Shown: positions 1 to 10,065, counted from the first letter of the stretch. The stretch is 64,000 nt of DNA from Streptantibioticus_C sp963761325 (GCA_963761325.1 CAVXGZ010000002.1:434001-498000), one strand, 5' to 3'. Numbers and translations are program-made. The notes: generated from the letters alone by a model not told the origin.

Positions 1-2763
1 CTCCGCGTTGGAGCGCTGCAACTCGTCCGAGCGCTGCCGCAGTTCGGAGGTGAGCCGCTGCGACTGGGAGAGCAGCGACTCGGTGCGGGAGTTGGCGATG
101 ATGGTGTTGATGGAGACGCCGATGGTGTTGACGAACTGGTCGATGAAGGCGAGGTGGACGTCGCTGAACCCGCTGAACGAGGCGAGTTCGATCACGCCGA
201 GCACCTCGTCCTCGAAGATGATCGGCAGGATCACCACGCTGGCCGGCAGCGCCGAGCCGAGGCCGGAGTTGATGGTGATGTAGTCCTCCGGGACCGAGTC
301 CACCAGGATGCGCTTGCGCTCCCGCGCGGCCTGGGCGATCAGCCCGCGCCCGGGGGTGCCCGGCGGCGGCAGCGGTCCGTCCTCCGCCTGGCCGGAGCCG
401 TAGCCGGTGATGAACTCCAGGCCCTCGCCCGGCTTGGAGTCCGACTCGGCCAGGAAGAACGCGCCGAACTGGGCGTTCACCAGCGGCGTCAGCTCGCGCA
501 GGATCAGGTCGGCGACCTCGACCAGGTCGCGGTGGCCCTGCATCAGGCCGGCCAGCCGGGTCAGGTTGGACTCCAGCCAGTCCTTCGCCCGGGTGGTCTC
601 GCGGAGGTTGGCCACCATGAGGTTGACGTTGTTCTTCAGCGCGGCGACCTCACCGCGCGCGTCCACCGAGATGGAGCCGGACATGTCGCCCTGCGCGACC
701 GCGCTGGCCACCTCGGCGATCGCCCGCACCTGGGTCGTCAGGTTCAGGGCGAGCACGTTGACGCTGGTGGTCAGCCGCTTCCAGGTGCCGTAGACGCCCT
801 CGACCCGGGCCTGGCCGCCCAACTGGCCCTCGCTGCCGACCTCGCGGGCCACCCGGGTCACCTCGGCGGAGAACGACGAGAGCGTGTCGACCATGGTGTT
901 GATCGTGGTCTTCAGCTCCAGGATCTCGCCGCGCGCGTCGACGTCGATCTTCTTCGACAGGTCGCCCTGGGCGACAGCGGTGGCCACCTGGGCGATGTTG
1001 CGGACCTGGGAGGTGAGGTTGTCGGCCATGAAGTTGACGTTGTCGGTGAGGTCCTTCCAGACCCCGGAGACCCCACGCACCCGGGCCCGTCCGCCGAGCC
1101 GCCCCTCGGTGCCCACCTCGCGCGAGACCCGGGTGACCTCGTCGGAGAACGCCTGCAACTGCTGGACCATGGTGTTGACGGTGTCCTTGAGCTCCAGGAT
1201 CTCGCCGCGCGCGTCCACGGTGATCTTCTTCGACAGGTCGCCGTTGGCCACCGCCGTGGTGACCTGGGCGATGTTGCGCACCTGGGAGGTGAGGTTCAAC
1301 GCCATGAAGTTGACGTTGTCCGTCAGGTCCTTCCAGACCCCGGAGACGTCCCTGACCTGCGCCTGACGGCCCAGGTTCCCCTCGGTGCCGACCTCGCGGG
1401 CCACCCGGGTGACCTCGTCGGCGAACGCGGAGAGCGTGTCGACCATGGTGTTGATGGTGGTCTTCAGCTCCAGGATCTCGCCCTTGGCCTCCACGGTGAT
1501 CGTCTTGCCCAGGTCGCCCTGGGCGACGGCGGTGGCCACCTGGGCGATGTTGCGGACCTGGGAGGTGAGGTTGTCGGCCATGAAGTTGACGTTGTCGGTG
1601 AGGTCCTTCCAGACGCCGGAGACGCCGCGTACCTGGGCGCGTCCGCCGAGCCGGCCCTCGGTGCCGACCTCGCGGGCGACCCGGGTGACCTCGTCGGCGA
1701 AGGCGGAGAGCTGGTCGACCATGGTGTTCACGGTGCTCTTGAGCTGCAGGATCTCGCCGCGCGCGTCGACGGTGATCTTCTGGCTGAGGTCGCCGTTGGC
1801 CACCGCCGTGGTGACCTGGGCGATGTTGCGCACCTGGGAGGTCAGGTTCGACGCCATGAAGTTGACGTTGTCGGTGAGGTCCTTCCAGACGCCGGAGACG
1901 CCGCGTACCTGGGCGCGTCCGCCGAGCTGCCCCTCGGTGCCGACCTCGCGGGCGACCCGGGTGACCTCGTCGGCGAAGGCGGAGAGCTGGTCGACCATGG
2001 TGTTCACGGTGAGCTTCAGCTCCAGCAGCTCGCCGGTCGCCTCGACGGTCACCTGCTGGGTGAGGTCGCCGCGCGCCACCGCCGTCGTGACCACCGCGAT
2101 GTCGCGGACCTGCGCGGTCAGCCGGGAGGCCATCATGTTCACCGCCTCGGTGACCGAACGCCAGTCGCCGGACAGCCCGCGCACCTTCGCACGGCCGCCG
2201 AGACGGCCCTCGGTGCCCACCTCACGGGCCAGCCGGGTCACCTCGCCGGTGAACAGCGAGAGCTGCTCCACCATGCGGTTCACGCTGCGTCCGAGCCGCC
2301 GCAGATCGCCGCGCAGCTGATGGTTGCCGGCGTGCAGGTCCACCCGCTGGGTCAGATCGCCGCCGGCCACCGAGTCGAGCACCCGCGTGGTGTTGGCGAG
2401 CGGGACCACCAGCCCTTCGAGCAGCGCGTTCGCCGCGTCCACGTTGGTCGCCCAGCCGCCCTGGCCCGGACTCGCCGTGAGCCGGGCGTCGAGCTGCCCC
2501 TGCCGCACCACCTCGCGGCGCACCCGCTGCACCTCGCCGGACAGGTGGGCGTTGCGCGCGACGATCCGGTTGAACACCCCGGCCATCTCGGCGGCGAGGC
2601 CCTCCTGCGCCCCCTCGACGCGGGCGTCGAAGTCTCCGTCGCACAGCGCGTTCATCGCGGCGAGCAGCGGCCGCAGCTCGGCGGCCCGCACCCATTCGCC
2701 GTCCCCGCCCGCCGGGCGGCCGTCGCGGGTGGTGGGCTCGGTCGTACCCGGGTCGTTTGCCAT
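1..2763 (-). CDS. Multi-HAMP/GAF sensor protein, N-terminal part (cut by window edge)
   Basis: This reading frame is open from an ATG at 2763 to the first base of the window, giving 921 codons, so the C-terminus is missing. It carries a non-conserved N-terminal stretch, then about eight successive HAMP-type units with motifs such as GDLSQKITVDARGEI. Residues about 730-890 form a GAF domain (VILPIIFEDEVLGVIELASF) followed by the start of a coiled coil (LSQSQRLTSELRQRSDELQ). Large actinomycete proteins of this architecture usually continue into a histidine kinase/ATPase domain and receiver domains; that part is inferred, not seen. No signal peptide or membrane segment is visible, so it is probably cytoplasmic. 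It is divergent from a SpoIIE phosphatase, which fits a signalling locus. A long open frame on the opposite strand is only a GC-rich shadow. Confidence 0.88.
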   Translation of the reverse strand, partial: MANDPGTTEPTTRDGRPAGGDGEWVRAAELRPLLAAMNALCDGDFDARVEGAQEGLAAEMAGVFNRIVARNAHLSGEVQRVRREVVRQGQLDARLTASPGQGGWATNVDAANALLEGLVVPLANTTRVLDSVAGGDLTQRVDLHAGNHQLRGDLRRLGRSVNRMVEQLSLFTGEVTRLAREVGTEGRLGGRAKVRGLSGDWRSVTEAVNMMASRLTAQVRDIAVVTTAVARGDLTQQVTVEATGELLELKLTVNTMVDQLSAFADEVTRVAREVGTEGQLGGRAQVRGVSGVWKDLTDNVNFMASNLTSQVRNIAQVTTAVANGDLSQKITVDARGEILQLKSTVNTMVDQLSAFADEVTRVAREVGTEGRLGGRAQVRGVSGVWKDLTDNVNFMADNLTSQVRNIAQVATAVAQGDLGKTITVEAKGEILELKTTINTMVDTLSAFADEVTRVAREVGTEGNLGRQAQVRDVSGVWKDLTDNVNFMALNLTSQVRNIAQVTTAVANGDLSKKITVDARGEILELKDTVNTMVQQLQAFSDEVTRVSREVGTEGRLGGRARVRGVSGVWKDLTDNVNFMADNLTSQVRNIAQVATAVAQGDLSKKIDVDARGEILELKTTINTMVDTLSSFSAEVTRVAREVGSEGQLGGQARVEGVYGTWKRLTTSVNVLALNLTTQVRAIAEVASAVAQGDMSGSISVDARGEVAALKNNVNLMVANLRETTRAKDWLESNLTRLAGLMQGHRDLVEVADLILRELTPLVNAQFGAFFLAESDSKPGEGLEFITGYGSGQAEDGPLPPPGTPGRGLIAQAARERKRILVDSVPEDYITINSGLGSALPASVVILPIIFEDEVLGVIELASFSGFSDVHLAFIDQFVNTIGVSINTIIANSRTESLLSQSQRLTSELRQRSDELQRSNAE
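890..2269. repeat. Tandem 276-bp repeats encoding HAMP units
   Basis: The 11-mer accatggtgtt occurs at 890, 1166, 1442, 1718 and 1994, and a one-base variant at 2270, each exactly 276 bases apart. Long stretches between these anchors are nearly identical at the DNA level. The period is 92 codons, so each unit encodes one HAMP repeat of the gene that contains it. The array looks like internal tandem duplication with maintained reading frame. Confidence 0.9.
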
Positions 2764-2848
2764 GGCAACAACTTCATTCTCAAGAGTCGAGATGTATCCG
2801 GATGCCGTGCAATAGTATAAAAGACCTGATTTGAGTGCATCCGTCACG
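2764..2848. promoter_or_regulatory. Divergent promoter region, AT-rich
   Basis: This 85-base gap separates two divergent signalling genes. It contains an AT-rich block at 2811-2821 (tagtataaaag) that could supply a -10 element on either strand (TAGTAT rightwards, TATACT leftwards). I see no convincing -35 match, so individual promoters cannot be assigned. Neither flanking gene has a strong Shine-Dalgarno sequence. Confidence 0.3.
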
Positions 2849-4744
2849 ATGTCGGAGACGCCGGTGGGCTACTCGTCCTCCCCCTTCGATCCCTTCGATC
2901 CGTCCGCATCCGCCTCACGGACCCGGTTGGCGGCGTCCCGGCTGGCCGGACCTGAGGCGAGGAAGTTCGTCCGCTCGGTGCTGACCGAACAGACCGCGCC
3001 GCGCACCCCCGGCGCCCCGGCGATCACCGAGCGGCTGATGGACGACGCACTGCTGCTGGTGGACGAGCTGGTCACCAACGCCGTCCTGCACGCCGGCACC
3101 GACATCGAGGTCGTCTGCCGGCTGCAGGAGGTCCGCGAGCCCGCCGTGTCCGACCAGGCGCCCGGCGCGACGGCCGCCCCGCAGCGGGAGCGCTGCCTCG
3201 GGGTGGTCGTCGAGGTGGTCGACCACCACCCCTCCAGCGGCCTGGACACCGGCCGCAGCCGGGCCGGGCGCGGGCTGCGGCTGGTCGCCTCGCTCTCCGA
3301 GTCGTGGGGCGTGACCTACCGGCACACCCAGAAGGCGGTGTGGTTCCGGCTGCTCAGCACCCAGGGCGAGAAGGAGGCCGTCCCGCGGCCGGCCGGCGTG
3401 CCGGGCGCCCGCCACGAGCTGGACGCCGTCCGGCGGCCCGGTGCGGCCGCTCCGGCGGCGGAGATGGCGGACCCGGCGGCCCGCACGGTGGAGTGGGTCA
3501 ACCGCGGCGGGCTGTCGTTCCTGGCCGAGGCCGGTGAGCTGCTCGCCGGACAGCTCGACGCGGACATGGTCGCCGCGCTCGCCGGCCAGCTCCTGGTGCC
3601 CCGGGTCGCCGACTGGTGCGCGGTGTGGCTGGGCGGCGAGCACGACACGCTGCGGCTGTCGAGGGTCTGGCACTCCGACGAGCAGCGCATCGGCGCGCTG
3701 CGCCGGGCCCTGCAGGACGATCCGCCGCCCACCCGGCTGACCACCCCGCGCACCCCGCGGCCGTGGCCCGACGCGGCGGGCGATCCCCAGGCCGGCGGCT
3801 CGGCGCTGGCCTTCCCGCTGCTGGCCGGCGGCACCTGCCAGGGCATGCTGGTGATCGGCCGGTCCGGGGCGCCGCAGATGACCGACGCGGTGGCGAAGAT
3901 GGTGGAGGACGTCTCGCGGCTGGTCGCCCAGGCGCTGATCACCGCCCGCCAGTACACCCTGCAGACCACCATCAGCCGGGCGCTGCAGCGCAAGCAGCTG
4001 CCGGACTTCCTGGCCCGCATCCCCGGAGTGGAGACGGCCATCGTCTACGAGCCCTACGCCGAGGGCCAGATCGTCGGCGGCGACTTCTACGACCTGTTCC
4101 CGGTGGGCGACCGGCGCTGGTGCTTCATGCTCGGCGACGTGGAGGGCAAGGACCCGGAGGCGATGTCGGTCACCGGCCTGGTCCGGCGCCTGGTGCGGCT
4201 GCTGGCCAGGGACGGGCACAGCGTCGAGTCGGTGCTGCACAAGCTCAACACGGCGATGCTGGAGGAGAGCGCGGAGACGCTGGGCCCGGACGGCGAACCG
4301 ACCAAGTCCCGCTTCCTGAGCCTGCTCTACGGCGACCTGGAGCCCACCCCGGACACCGGCGGCGCCCGGTGCAGGATCGCCAGCGCCGGCCACCCGCTGC
4401 CGCTGCGGCTCACCGTCGACGGCGAGGTGGTGCCGCCGGTCGGGCCCCAACTGCTGCTGGGCGTCGACGAGAACACCAGGTTCCGGGCCGACTCCTTCGA
4501 CCTCGCGCCCGGCGAGACGCTGCTGTGCGTCACCGACGGCGTGACCGAACGGCGCAGCGGCAACCGGGAGTTGGACGACGACAACGGCCTGGCCCAGGTG
4601 CTCGCCGAGTGCACGGGCCTCGGGGCGATGGCGGTCGCCGAGCACGTGCGCCGGGCCGCCCACGACTTCGACGCCCGCCCGGTCGCCGACGACCTCGCGG
4701 TGCTGGTGCTGCACGCGCTGCCGCACCCGTCCCCGATGCTGTGA
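2849..4744 (+). CDS. SpoIIE-family protein phosphatase with HATPase and GAF domains
   Basis: The 631-residue product has three parts. The N-terminal 30-165 region is an RsbW-like ATPase domain (LLVDELVTNAVLHAG, then GRGLRLVASLSESWGV). The middle, about 205-370, is GAF-like. The C-terminal part, about 400-625, is a PP2C/SpoIIE phosphatase with GGDFYDLF, LGDVEGKDPEAM, CVTDGVTERR and ADDLAVLVL, which supply the metal-binding aspartates. Proteins of this type dephosphorylate anti-anti-sigma factors or phosphorylate/bind them through the ATPase domain; the partner here is unknown. It is cytosolic with no signal peptide. I chose ATG 2849; an in-frame TTG at 2831 is possible, and neither has a clear ribosome binding site. 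Confidence 0.88.
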   Translation: MSETPVGYSSSPFDPFDPSASASRTRLAASRLAGPEARKFVRSVLTEQTAPRTPGAPAITERLMDDALLLVDELVTNAVLHAGTDIEVVCRLQEVREPAVSDQAPGATAAPQRERCLGVVVEVVDHHPSSGLDTGRSRAGRGLRLVASLSESWGVTYRHTQKAVWFRLLSTQGEKEAVPRPAGVPGARHELDAVRRPGAAAPAAEMADPAARTVEWVNRGGLSFLAEAGELLAGQLDADMVAALAGQLLVPRVADWCAVWLGGEHDTLRLSRVWHSDEQRIGALRRALQDDPPPTRLTTPRTPRPWPDAAGDPQAGGSALAFPLLAGGTCQGMLVIGRSGAPQMTDAVAKMVEDVSRLVAQALITARQYTLQTTISRALQRKQLPDFLARIPGVETAIVYEPYAEGQIVGGDFYDLFPVGDRRWCFMLGDVEGKDPEAMSVTGLVRRLVRLLARDGHSVESVLHKLNTAMLEESAETLGPDGEPTKSRFLSLLYGDLEPTPDTGGARCRIASAGHPLPLRLTVDGEVVPPVGPQLLLGVDENTRFRADSFDLAPGETLLCVTDGVTERRSGNRELDDDNGLAQVLAECTGLGAMAVAEHVRRAAHDFDARPVADDLAVLVLHALPHPSPML

Positions 4745-4766
4745 CCGCCCGGTCCGTGCGGCGCGG

Positions 4767-5576
4767 TCAGCCGCCGGCCGCGCGAGAGCCGGGGGAGGGC
4801 GGAGCTGCCGGGCGGGTGGACGGGGGCACGGACGGCTCGGGCGCCGGTGTGGGCAGGCCGCCGAAGTCGCGCACCGCCTCGGCGACGATCGCCTCCAGCC
4901 GGGCGTGGTGCGCGCCGCGCCAGTAGACCTGGCCGCACTCGGCGCACTGCGCGTACACGTCGTAACTGCGCTGCGTGCCGTCCCGCAGCCGTTCGTGGAC
5001 CGCGTCCTTGTCGGCCGCGCGCAGCGTCCCGTTGCAGGCCGTGCACCGGGTCCAGGGCGCGAGCGGCGGAGCGAACCGGGACAGCACGTCCCCCAGCTGC
5101 TCGGCCGGGCGGTGGCTGTAGACGTACCCGCCGGCCCACAACTCGCGGCGGTGCAGCAGGCCCCGGTCGCGGGAGAGCATGACGCGCCGCTCGACGGCCG
5201 AGCGCCGGGCCAGCGCGGCGTCGCCGATGTCCAGGTTCTCGTAGGCGGTGTCCACCCCGAGCAGCCGCAACCGCCGTGCGAGGGTGCCCAGATGGACGTC
5301 GAGCAGGAACCGCGGCGGTCCGGCGAGCCGCTGCGGCCGGACCACGCCGCGCACCTCGACCTCCTCACCCCCGGCGGGGATGTGCCCGGTGGCCACCTCG
5401 CGCCCGCCGGCCAGCAGCGCGCCGACCTCGGTGAGCGGCACGCCCAGCGACTCGACGAGGTGGCCGAGGGTCGAGACGCCGTCGGTGCGCGCCGCCGACC
5501 GCCCCGCCCGGCGGGCCGTGTTCACGAAGACGTGCAGCTCGGGGGCGAAACTGATCCAGATCTCCGGTCTGTCCAC
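4767..5576 (-). CDS. Mut7-C RNase-domain protein with ubiquitin-like N-terminus
   Basis: The 269-residue protein has an N-terminal ubiquitin/ThiS-like region (about 1-85) followed by a Mut7-C domain. The latter shows FLLDVHLGTLARRLRLLGVD, LSRDRGLLHRR and a four-cysteine zinc site (CTACN ... CAECGQVYW). The family is a PIN-like fold predicted to be a ribonuclease, but the substrate is not established. The start is taken as GTG 5576, where recognisable homology begins (VDRPEIWISFAPEL); an in-frame ATG at 5618 would add 14 residues. It is convergent with the phosphatase gene, 22 bases away, and follows the methyltransferase on the same strand at 80 bases. The C-terminal 25 residues are a proline-rich tail. 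Confidence 0.8.
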   Translation of the reverse strand: MDRPEIWISFAPELHVFVNTARRAGRSAARTDGVSTLGHLVESLGVPLTEVGALLAGGREVATGHIPAGGEEVEVRGVVRPQRLAGPPRFLLDVHLGTLARRLRLLGVDTAYENLDIGDAALARRSAVERRVMLSRDRGLLHRRELWAGGYVYSHRPAEQLGDVLSRFAPPLAPWTRCTACNGTLRAADKDAVHERLRDGTQRSYDVYAQCAECGQVYWRGAHHARLEAIVAEAVRDFGGLPTPAPEPSVPPSTRPAAPPSPGSRAAGG

Positions 5577-5656
5577 CCGGCCAGCATGCCAGCGGTCCGC
5601 GGGCGGCCACCAGCGCATTCCGCGGCCGGCCGGCGGGGGCGCGGCGGCCGGCCGGG

Positions 5657-6469
5657 TCAGTCCTTGCGGCCGACCCCGCACCACATGGGCACCTCGCCGG
5701 TCGCCGGATCGGCCGGCTCCGGACGCCAGGCGGGCAGCTGCACGACGCCGGGGTCGAGCAGCGTGGTGCCGGTGAACAGCCGGGAGACCTCCTCGTGGGT
5801 GCGCGGGGTCGCGGCCGCGTGCTCGGCGGCGCGGCGGTTGTACACCCGCATCGACGCGGCGACCTTCTCGGCGCCGATGTCGGAGGCGGGGTGCGAGATC
5901 ACCAGGTGGCTGCCCGGGGCGAGGGCGGCCAGCAGGCGGGCGGCGATGCCGTACGGGTCCTCGTCGTCCGGGATGTACTGCAGCAGCGCGACGAACATCA
6001 GCGCCACCGGCTGCGCCAGGTCCAGCGTCCGGCGGGCCGCGGCGAGGATCTCCCGGACGTCGCGCGCGTCGGCGTCCACGTAGTCGGTGACTCCCTGCGC
6101 GGTGCTGACCAGCAGCTCCCGGGCGTGGGTGAGCACGATCGGGTCGTTGTCGACGTAGACCACCCGGCACTGCGGCGCGGTCCGCTGGGCCACCTCGTGG
6201 GTGTTGCCCGCGGTCGGGATGCCGGTGCCGATGTCGAGGAACTGGCGGATGCCGACCTCGCCCGCCAGGTGGCGCACCGCCCGGCCGAGGAACGCCCGGT
6301 TGGCCCGGACCGCCGGCAGGATGTCCGGGTTGGCCTCCACCGCCAGCCGGGCCGCGTCCTGGTCGGCCACGTAGTTGTCCTTGCCGCCCAGCCACGCGTT
6401 GTACACCCGCGCCGGGTGCGCCACCGAGGAGTCGATCTCCACCGGCCCACTGCCCCGCTGCACCGCCAT
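5657..6469 (-). CDS. SAM-dependent methyltransferase, DUF574 family
   Basis: The 270-residue protein begins with the family signature SVAHPARVYNAWLGGKDNY and has the SAM-binding loop FLDIGTGIPT at about residues 78-87, then an acidic strand end VVYVDNDPIV. These features place it in the actinomycete-specific S-adenosylmethionine-dependent methyltransferase family PF04672. Many Streptomyces carry dozens of paralogues, often beside signalling genes, and most have no known substrate. It lies 128 bases downstream of glnK on the same strand, in the place where glnD sits in many Streptomyces, so read-through is possible. The protein is predicted cytosolic. Confidence 0.88.
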   Translation of the reverse strand: MAVQRGSGPVEIDSSVAHPARVYNAWLGGKDNYVADQDAARLAVEANPDILPAVRANRAFLGRAVRHLAGEVGIRQFLDIGTGIPTAGNTHEVAQRTAPQCRVVYVDNDPIVLTHARELLVSTAQGVTDYVDADARDVREILAAARRTLDLAQPVALMFVALLQYIPDDEDPYGIAARLLAALAPGSHLVISHPASDIGAEKVAASMRVYNRRAAEHAAATPRTHEEVSRLFTGTTLLDPGVVQLPAWRPEPADPATGEVPMWCGVGRKD

Positions 6470-6557
6470 GCCGCACCCTCCGCCGTCGCCGCGCCGCGCC
6501 CGGCCGTCGCGCCGGGTGCGCCGCGCGTCAGCCTAGCGCCGCCCGGTCGCCCAACCG

Positions 6558-6573
6558 GCCGCCGCGCGGCGGC
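6558..6573 (-). terminator. GC-rich palindrome after glnK
   Basis: The 16-base perfect palindrome GCCGCCGCGCGGCGGC lies 24 bases downstream of the glnK stop codon. It could fold with a tight loop and end the amtB-glnK transcript before the methyltransferase gene. There is no T-run. Confidence 0.4.
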
Positions 6574-6597
6574 AGTTGACGCCGGCCGAAGGCGGAC

Positions 6598-6932
6598 TCA
6601 CAGCGCGTCGGGGCCGCGTTCGCCGGTGCGGACCCGCACGGCGGTCTCCACCGGGACGCTCCACACCTTGCCGTCGCCGATCTTGCCGGTGCGGGCCGCC
6701 GCCACCACGGCGTCGATGGCCGCCTCCGCCTCGGCGTCCTCGACGAGCACCTCGATGCGGACCTTGGGCACCAGGTCCACCTGGTACTCCGCGCCGCGGT
6801 AGACCTCGGTGTGGCCGCGCTGGCGACCGTAGCCGCTGGCCTCGGTGACCGTCAGGCCGCGGATGCCCAGGCTCTGCAGCGCGGTCTTCACCTCGTCGAG
6901 CCGGTAGGGCTTGACGACGGCCGTGATCAGCT

Positions 6933-6936
<4 letters not shown>
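6598..6936 (-). CDS. glnK: PII nitrogen regulatory protein
   Basis: The 112-residue length and sequence (MKLITAVVKPYRLDEVKTAL at the start) are typical of PII proteins. The T-loop is intact, including Tyr51 in EVYRGAEYQVDL, which is the residue modified in other PII proteins (adenylylated in Streptomyces). PII senses 2-oxoglutarate and ATP/ADP and blocks the ammonium channel AmtB by inserting its T-loop. Its start overlaps the amtB stop codon (ATGA), so the two are translationally coupled. The glnD gene that usually follows in Streptomyces is absent here. Confidence 0.95.
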
Positions 6937-8279
<1,343 letters not shown>

Positions 8280-8370
8280 CACGTCAACCTTCCCTCCCGG
8301 CGGACGTAGGCGGCGAGAGCGCCGGGTCCTCGAGGGTGTCCTGGTCGAATTTCGGCCATCGAACGTCCGT

Positions 8371-8386
8371 GTTTCCGACAGGTTTC
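8371..8386 (-). promoter_or_regulatory. GlnR-like box upstream of amtB
   Basis: On the minus strand this reads GAAAC-CTGTCG-GAAAC, two GAAAC half-sites separated by six bases. The known Streptomyces GlnR consensus is gTnAC-n6-GaAAC, and amtB-glnK operons are established GlnR targets. The first half-site deviates from GTnAC. The assignment rests on motif plus gene context. Confidence 0.5.
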
Positions 8387-8413
8387 GGGGCGGAGCGGGC
8401 TCCGGAGGATTCC

Positions 8414-8442
8414 TTGACGGGCTCGGGGGATCGCGATTGTAT
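8414..8442 (+). promoter_or_regulatory. Candidate promoter of the secreted protease gene
   Basis: TTGACG (8414-8419) and TTGTAT (8437-8442) are spaced by 17 bases and resemble a vegetative sigma-70/HrdB promoter. The coding start at 8537 would leave a leader of about 90 bases. Confidence 0.45.
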
Positions 8443-8536
8443 GTGCGCGATTTCGTTGCTTCCGATGGCGAAGTTGTCCGCGGCTGCCACGTTTCAGGGG
8501 GAATTCGCAGCATTCCGTACCGAAAGGAACTGACGA

Positions 8537-9367
8537 ATGCCCAGACTCTCCAGGCTCGCCGCTCCGTTCTCCGGAACCAGGGCCGCGGTGCTGCTCGCGG
8601 CGGCGCTGACGATGGCCGGACTGCTGTCCGCCGGTCCCGCCGCGGCCGATCCGCCCGCCCCGCCCGGAACGCCCACCGCCACGTCGTTCGCCGGGACCGC
8701 GACGGTCGGCCCGGTCTTCCGCGACGGGCTGTCCCAGCGGCACTCGTGCACCGCGAGCGTGCTCGACAGCCCGCACCACGACCTGATCCTGACCGCGGCG
8801 CACTGCGTGTCCGGGACGGCGGCCGGCTGGTCGTTCGCCCCCGGCTACGACGACGGCGCCACCCCGTACGGCGTCTGGACCGTGACGCACGCCTACGTCG
8901 ACCCGAGTTGGAGCAGCGGCCAGGACACCCAGCACGACTACGCGATCCTGCAGGTCGCCGACGAGCGGCTCGGCGGACACGTGGTCGGGGTGCAGGACGT
9001 GACCGGCGGCAACCTGCTCGGCCAGGCGCCGCGGGCCGGGCAGGCGGTCACCGACGTCGCCTACAACGCCGGCCTCGACGACCAGCCCGTCCACTGCACG
9101 GTGCCCGCCTACTACACCGACGGCTTCCCGTCCTTCAACTGCCACGGCTACGTCGGCGGCAGCAGCGGCAGCCCGTGGCTCGCCACCGTCCCCGGCACCC
9201 ACCTCGGCGTCGTCGAGGGCGTCATCGGCGGCCTCCACCAGGGCGGCTGCTACGAGTACACCTCCTACTCGCCGGCGTTCGCCCCGGCGATCCGCCGGCT
9301 CCTGCTGCGGGCCACCCTCGGCCTGCACCCCGACACCGTCCCGCAGGCCGGCGGCGACGGCTGCTGA
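8537..9367 (+). CDS. Secreted trypsin-like serine protease
   Basis: The 276-residue protein has a signal peptide (charged start, hydrophobic core about residues 16-32, likely cleavage after AAA-D near 37). The chymotrypsin-fold triad is visible: His89 in TAAHC, Asp134 in QHDYAIL and Ser210 in YVGGSSGSPW. The usual Asp before the catalytic Ser is replaced by Ser. It should act outside the cell. The ribosome binding site aaaggaa precedes ATG 8537 at good spacing. It is monocistronic, between the divergent amtB operon and the convergent CMD-family gene. Confidence 0.9.
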   Translation: MPRLSRLAAPFSGTRAAVLLAAALTMAGLLSAGPAAADPPAPPGTPTATSFAGTATVGPVFRDGLSQRHSCTASVLDSPHHDLILTAAHCVSGTAAGWSFAPGYDDGATPYGVWTVTHAYVDPSWSSGQDTQHDYAILQVADERLGGHVVGVQDVTGGNLLGQAPRAGQAVTDVAYNAGLDDQPVHCTVPAYYTDGFPSFNCHGYVGGSSGSPWLATVPGTHLGVVEGVIGGLHQGGCYEYTSYSPAFAPAIRRLLLRATLGLHPDTVPQAGGDGC

Positions 9368-9418
9368 GGCACGCGGGGGCCGACGGGCTCCGCATGCTCC
9401 GCATCGGGCGACGCCGGG

Positions 9419-9979
9419 TCAACGGGCCGGGAACGGGGCGGCCCACGGCTCGTCGTCGAGCAGGAGCCCGTCGGCCAGGTAGCCGATGGTCCGGTACCAG
9501 CCGGCCAGCACCAGCAGTTCCAGCAGCTGCGCGTCGTCGTAGTGCCGGCGCAGCTCCTGCCAGACGGCGTCCGACAGCCGGGCGCCGTCGTGCAGTTCGT
9601 CGACCGCGCGCAGCAGCGCCGCGTGGGCCGGCTCCCAGCGCGCGGCGGCGACCGCGTCCGGCGCGGCGGTCGCGGCCGACTGCCGCGGATCCAGGCCGAC
9701 GGCGGCCGAGAACGCGGCGGCGTGCACCCCCCACTCGTAGGAGCAGCCCGCCCGCGCGGTCGTGCGGGCGATGACGATCTCGCGGTCCAGGCCGGGCAGG
9801 AGTCCGTGGCCGAGCAGGCCGGCGCCCAGCGCGAACATCCGCGAGGCCAGCTCCGGGTTGCGGTGCAGCACCCGGAAGAGGACCAGCGGCTCGTGCGGCA
9901 CGCCGGGCGGCATCCAGCGCCTCAGGGCCCGTTCGGTCTCCGGCGGGTAGGGCGGGTGGAGCGGTTCGATGCGCGGCAT
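9419..9979 (-). CDS. Carboxymuconolactone decarboxylase (AhpD-like) family protein
   Basis: The 186-residue sequence has the all-helical CMD fold signature REIVIARTTARAGCSYEWGVH, in which Cys and His occupy positions of the AhpD-type active site, although only one Cys of the usual CxxC is present. Related proteins are alkylhydroperoxidase-like or decarboxylases; the substrate cannot be told. It is divergent from an HxlR regulator with two operator-like sites between them, so it is probably that regulator's target and may serve a quinone, aldehyde or peroxide stress response. No signal peptide. Confidence 0.82.
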   Translation of the reverse strand: MPRIEPLHPPYPPETERALRRWMPPGVPHEPLVLFRVLHRNPELASRMFALGAGLLGHGLLPGLDREIVIARTTARAGCSYEWGVHAAAFSAAVGLDPRQSAATAAPDAVAAARWEPAHAALLRAVDELHDGARLSDAVWQELRRHYDDAQLLELLVLAGWYRTIGYLADGLLLDDEPWAAPFPAR

Positions 9980-10011
9980 GCGGCACTCCCTGCGCGGCCT
10001 GGTCGGCGTGC

Positions 10012-10049
10012 TTCGATTTCCGAATCAGTATGATGCTTCGATAACCGAA
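10012..10049. promoter_or_regulatory. Pair of TTCG-N5-CGAA operator-like sites
   Basis: Two 13-base inverted repeats, TTCGATTTCCGAA (10012-10024) and TTCGATAACCGAA (10037-10049), start 25 bases apart in the gap between the CMD-family gene and the HxlR gene. A TATGAT hexamer lies between them at 10029-10034. The arrangement suggests cooperative binding, most simply by the adjacent HxlR protein, controlling both divergent promoters. Confidence 0.6.
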
Positions 10050-10065
10050 CCACAAGGAGTGCGGA

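Noticed and set aside
890..2269. Regular repeats considered as a CRISPR or minisatellite array
   Set aside because: The 276-base period is in frame and encodes HAMP units; there are no short spacers.
154..2820. An 888-codon open frame on the plus strand
   Set aside because: It is antisense to the multi-HAMP gene; its protein is rich in Arg, Gly, His, Asp and Ala with no recognisable domain, a typical shadow in GC-rich DNA.
4767..6476. A single 569-codon leftward gene joining the Mut7-C protein and its upstream region
   Set aside because: Only the last 270 codons have recognisable sequence; the rest is out of frame over the DUF574 methyltransferase.
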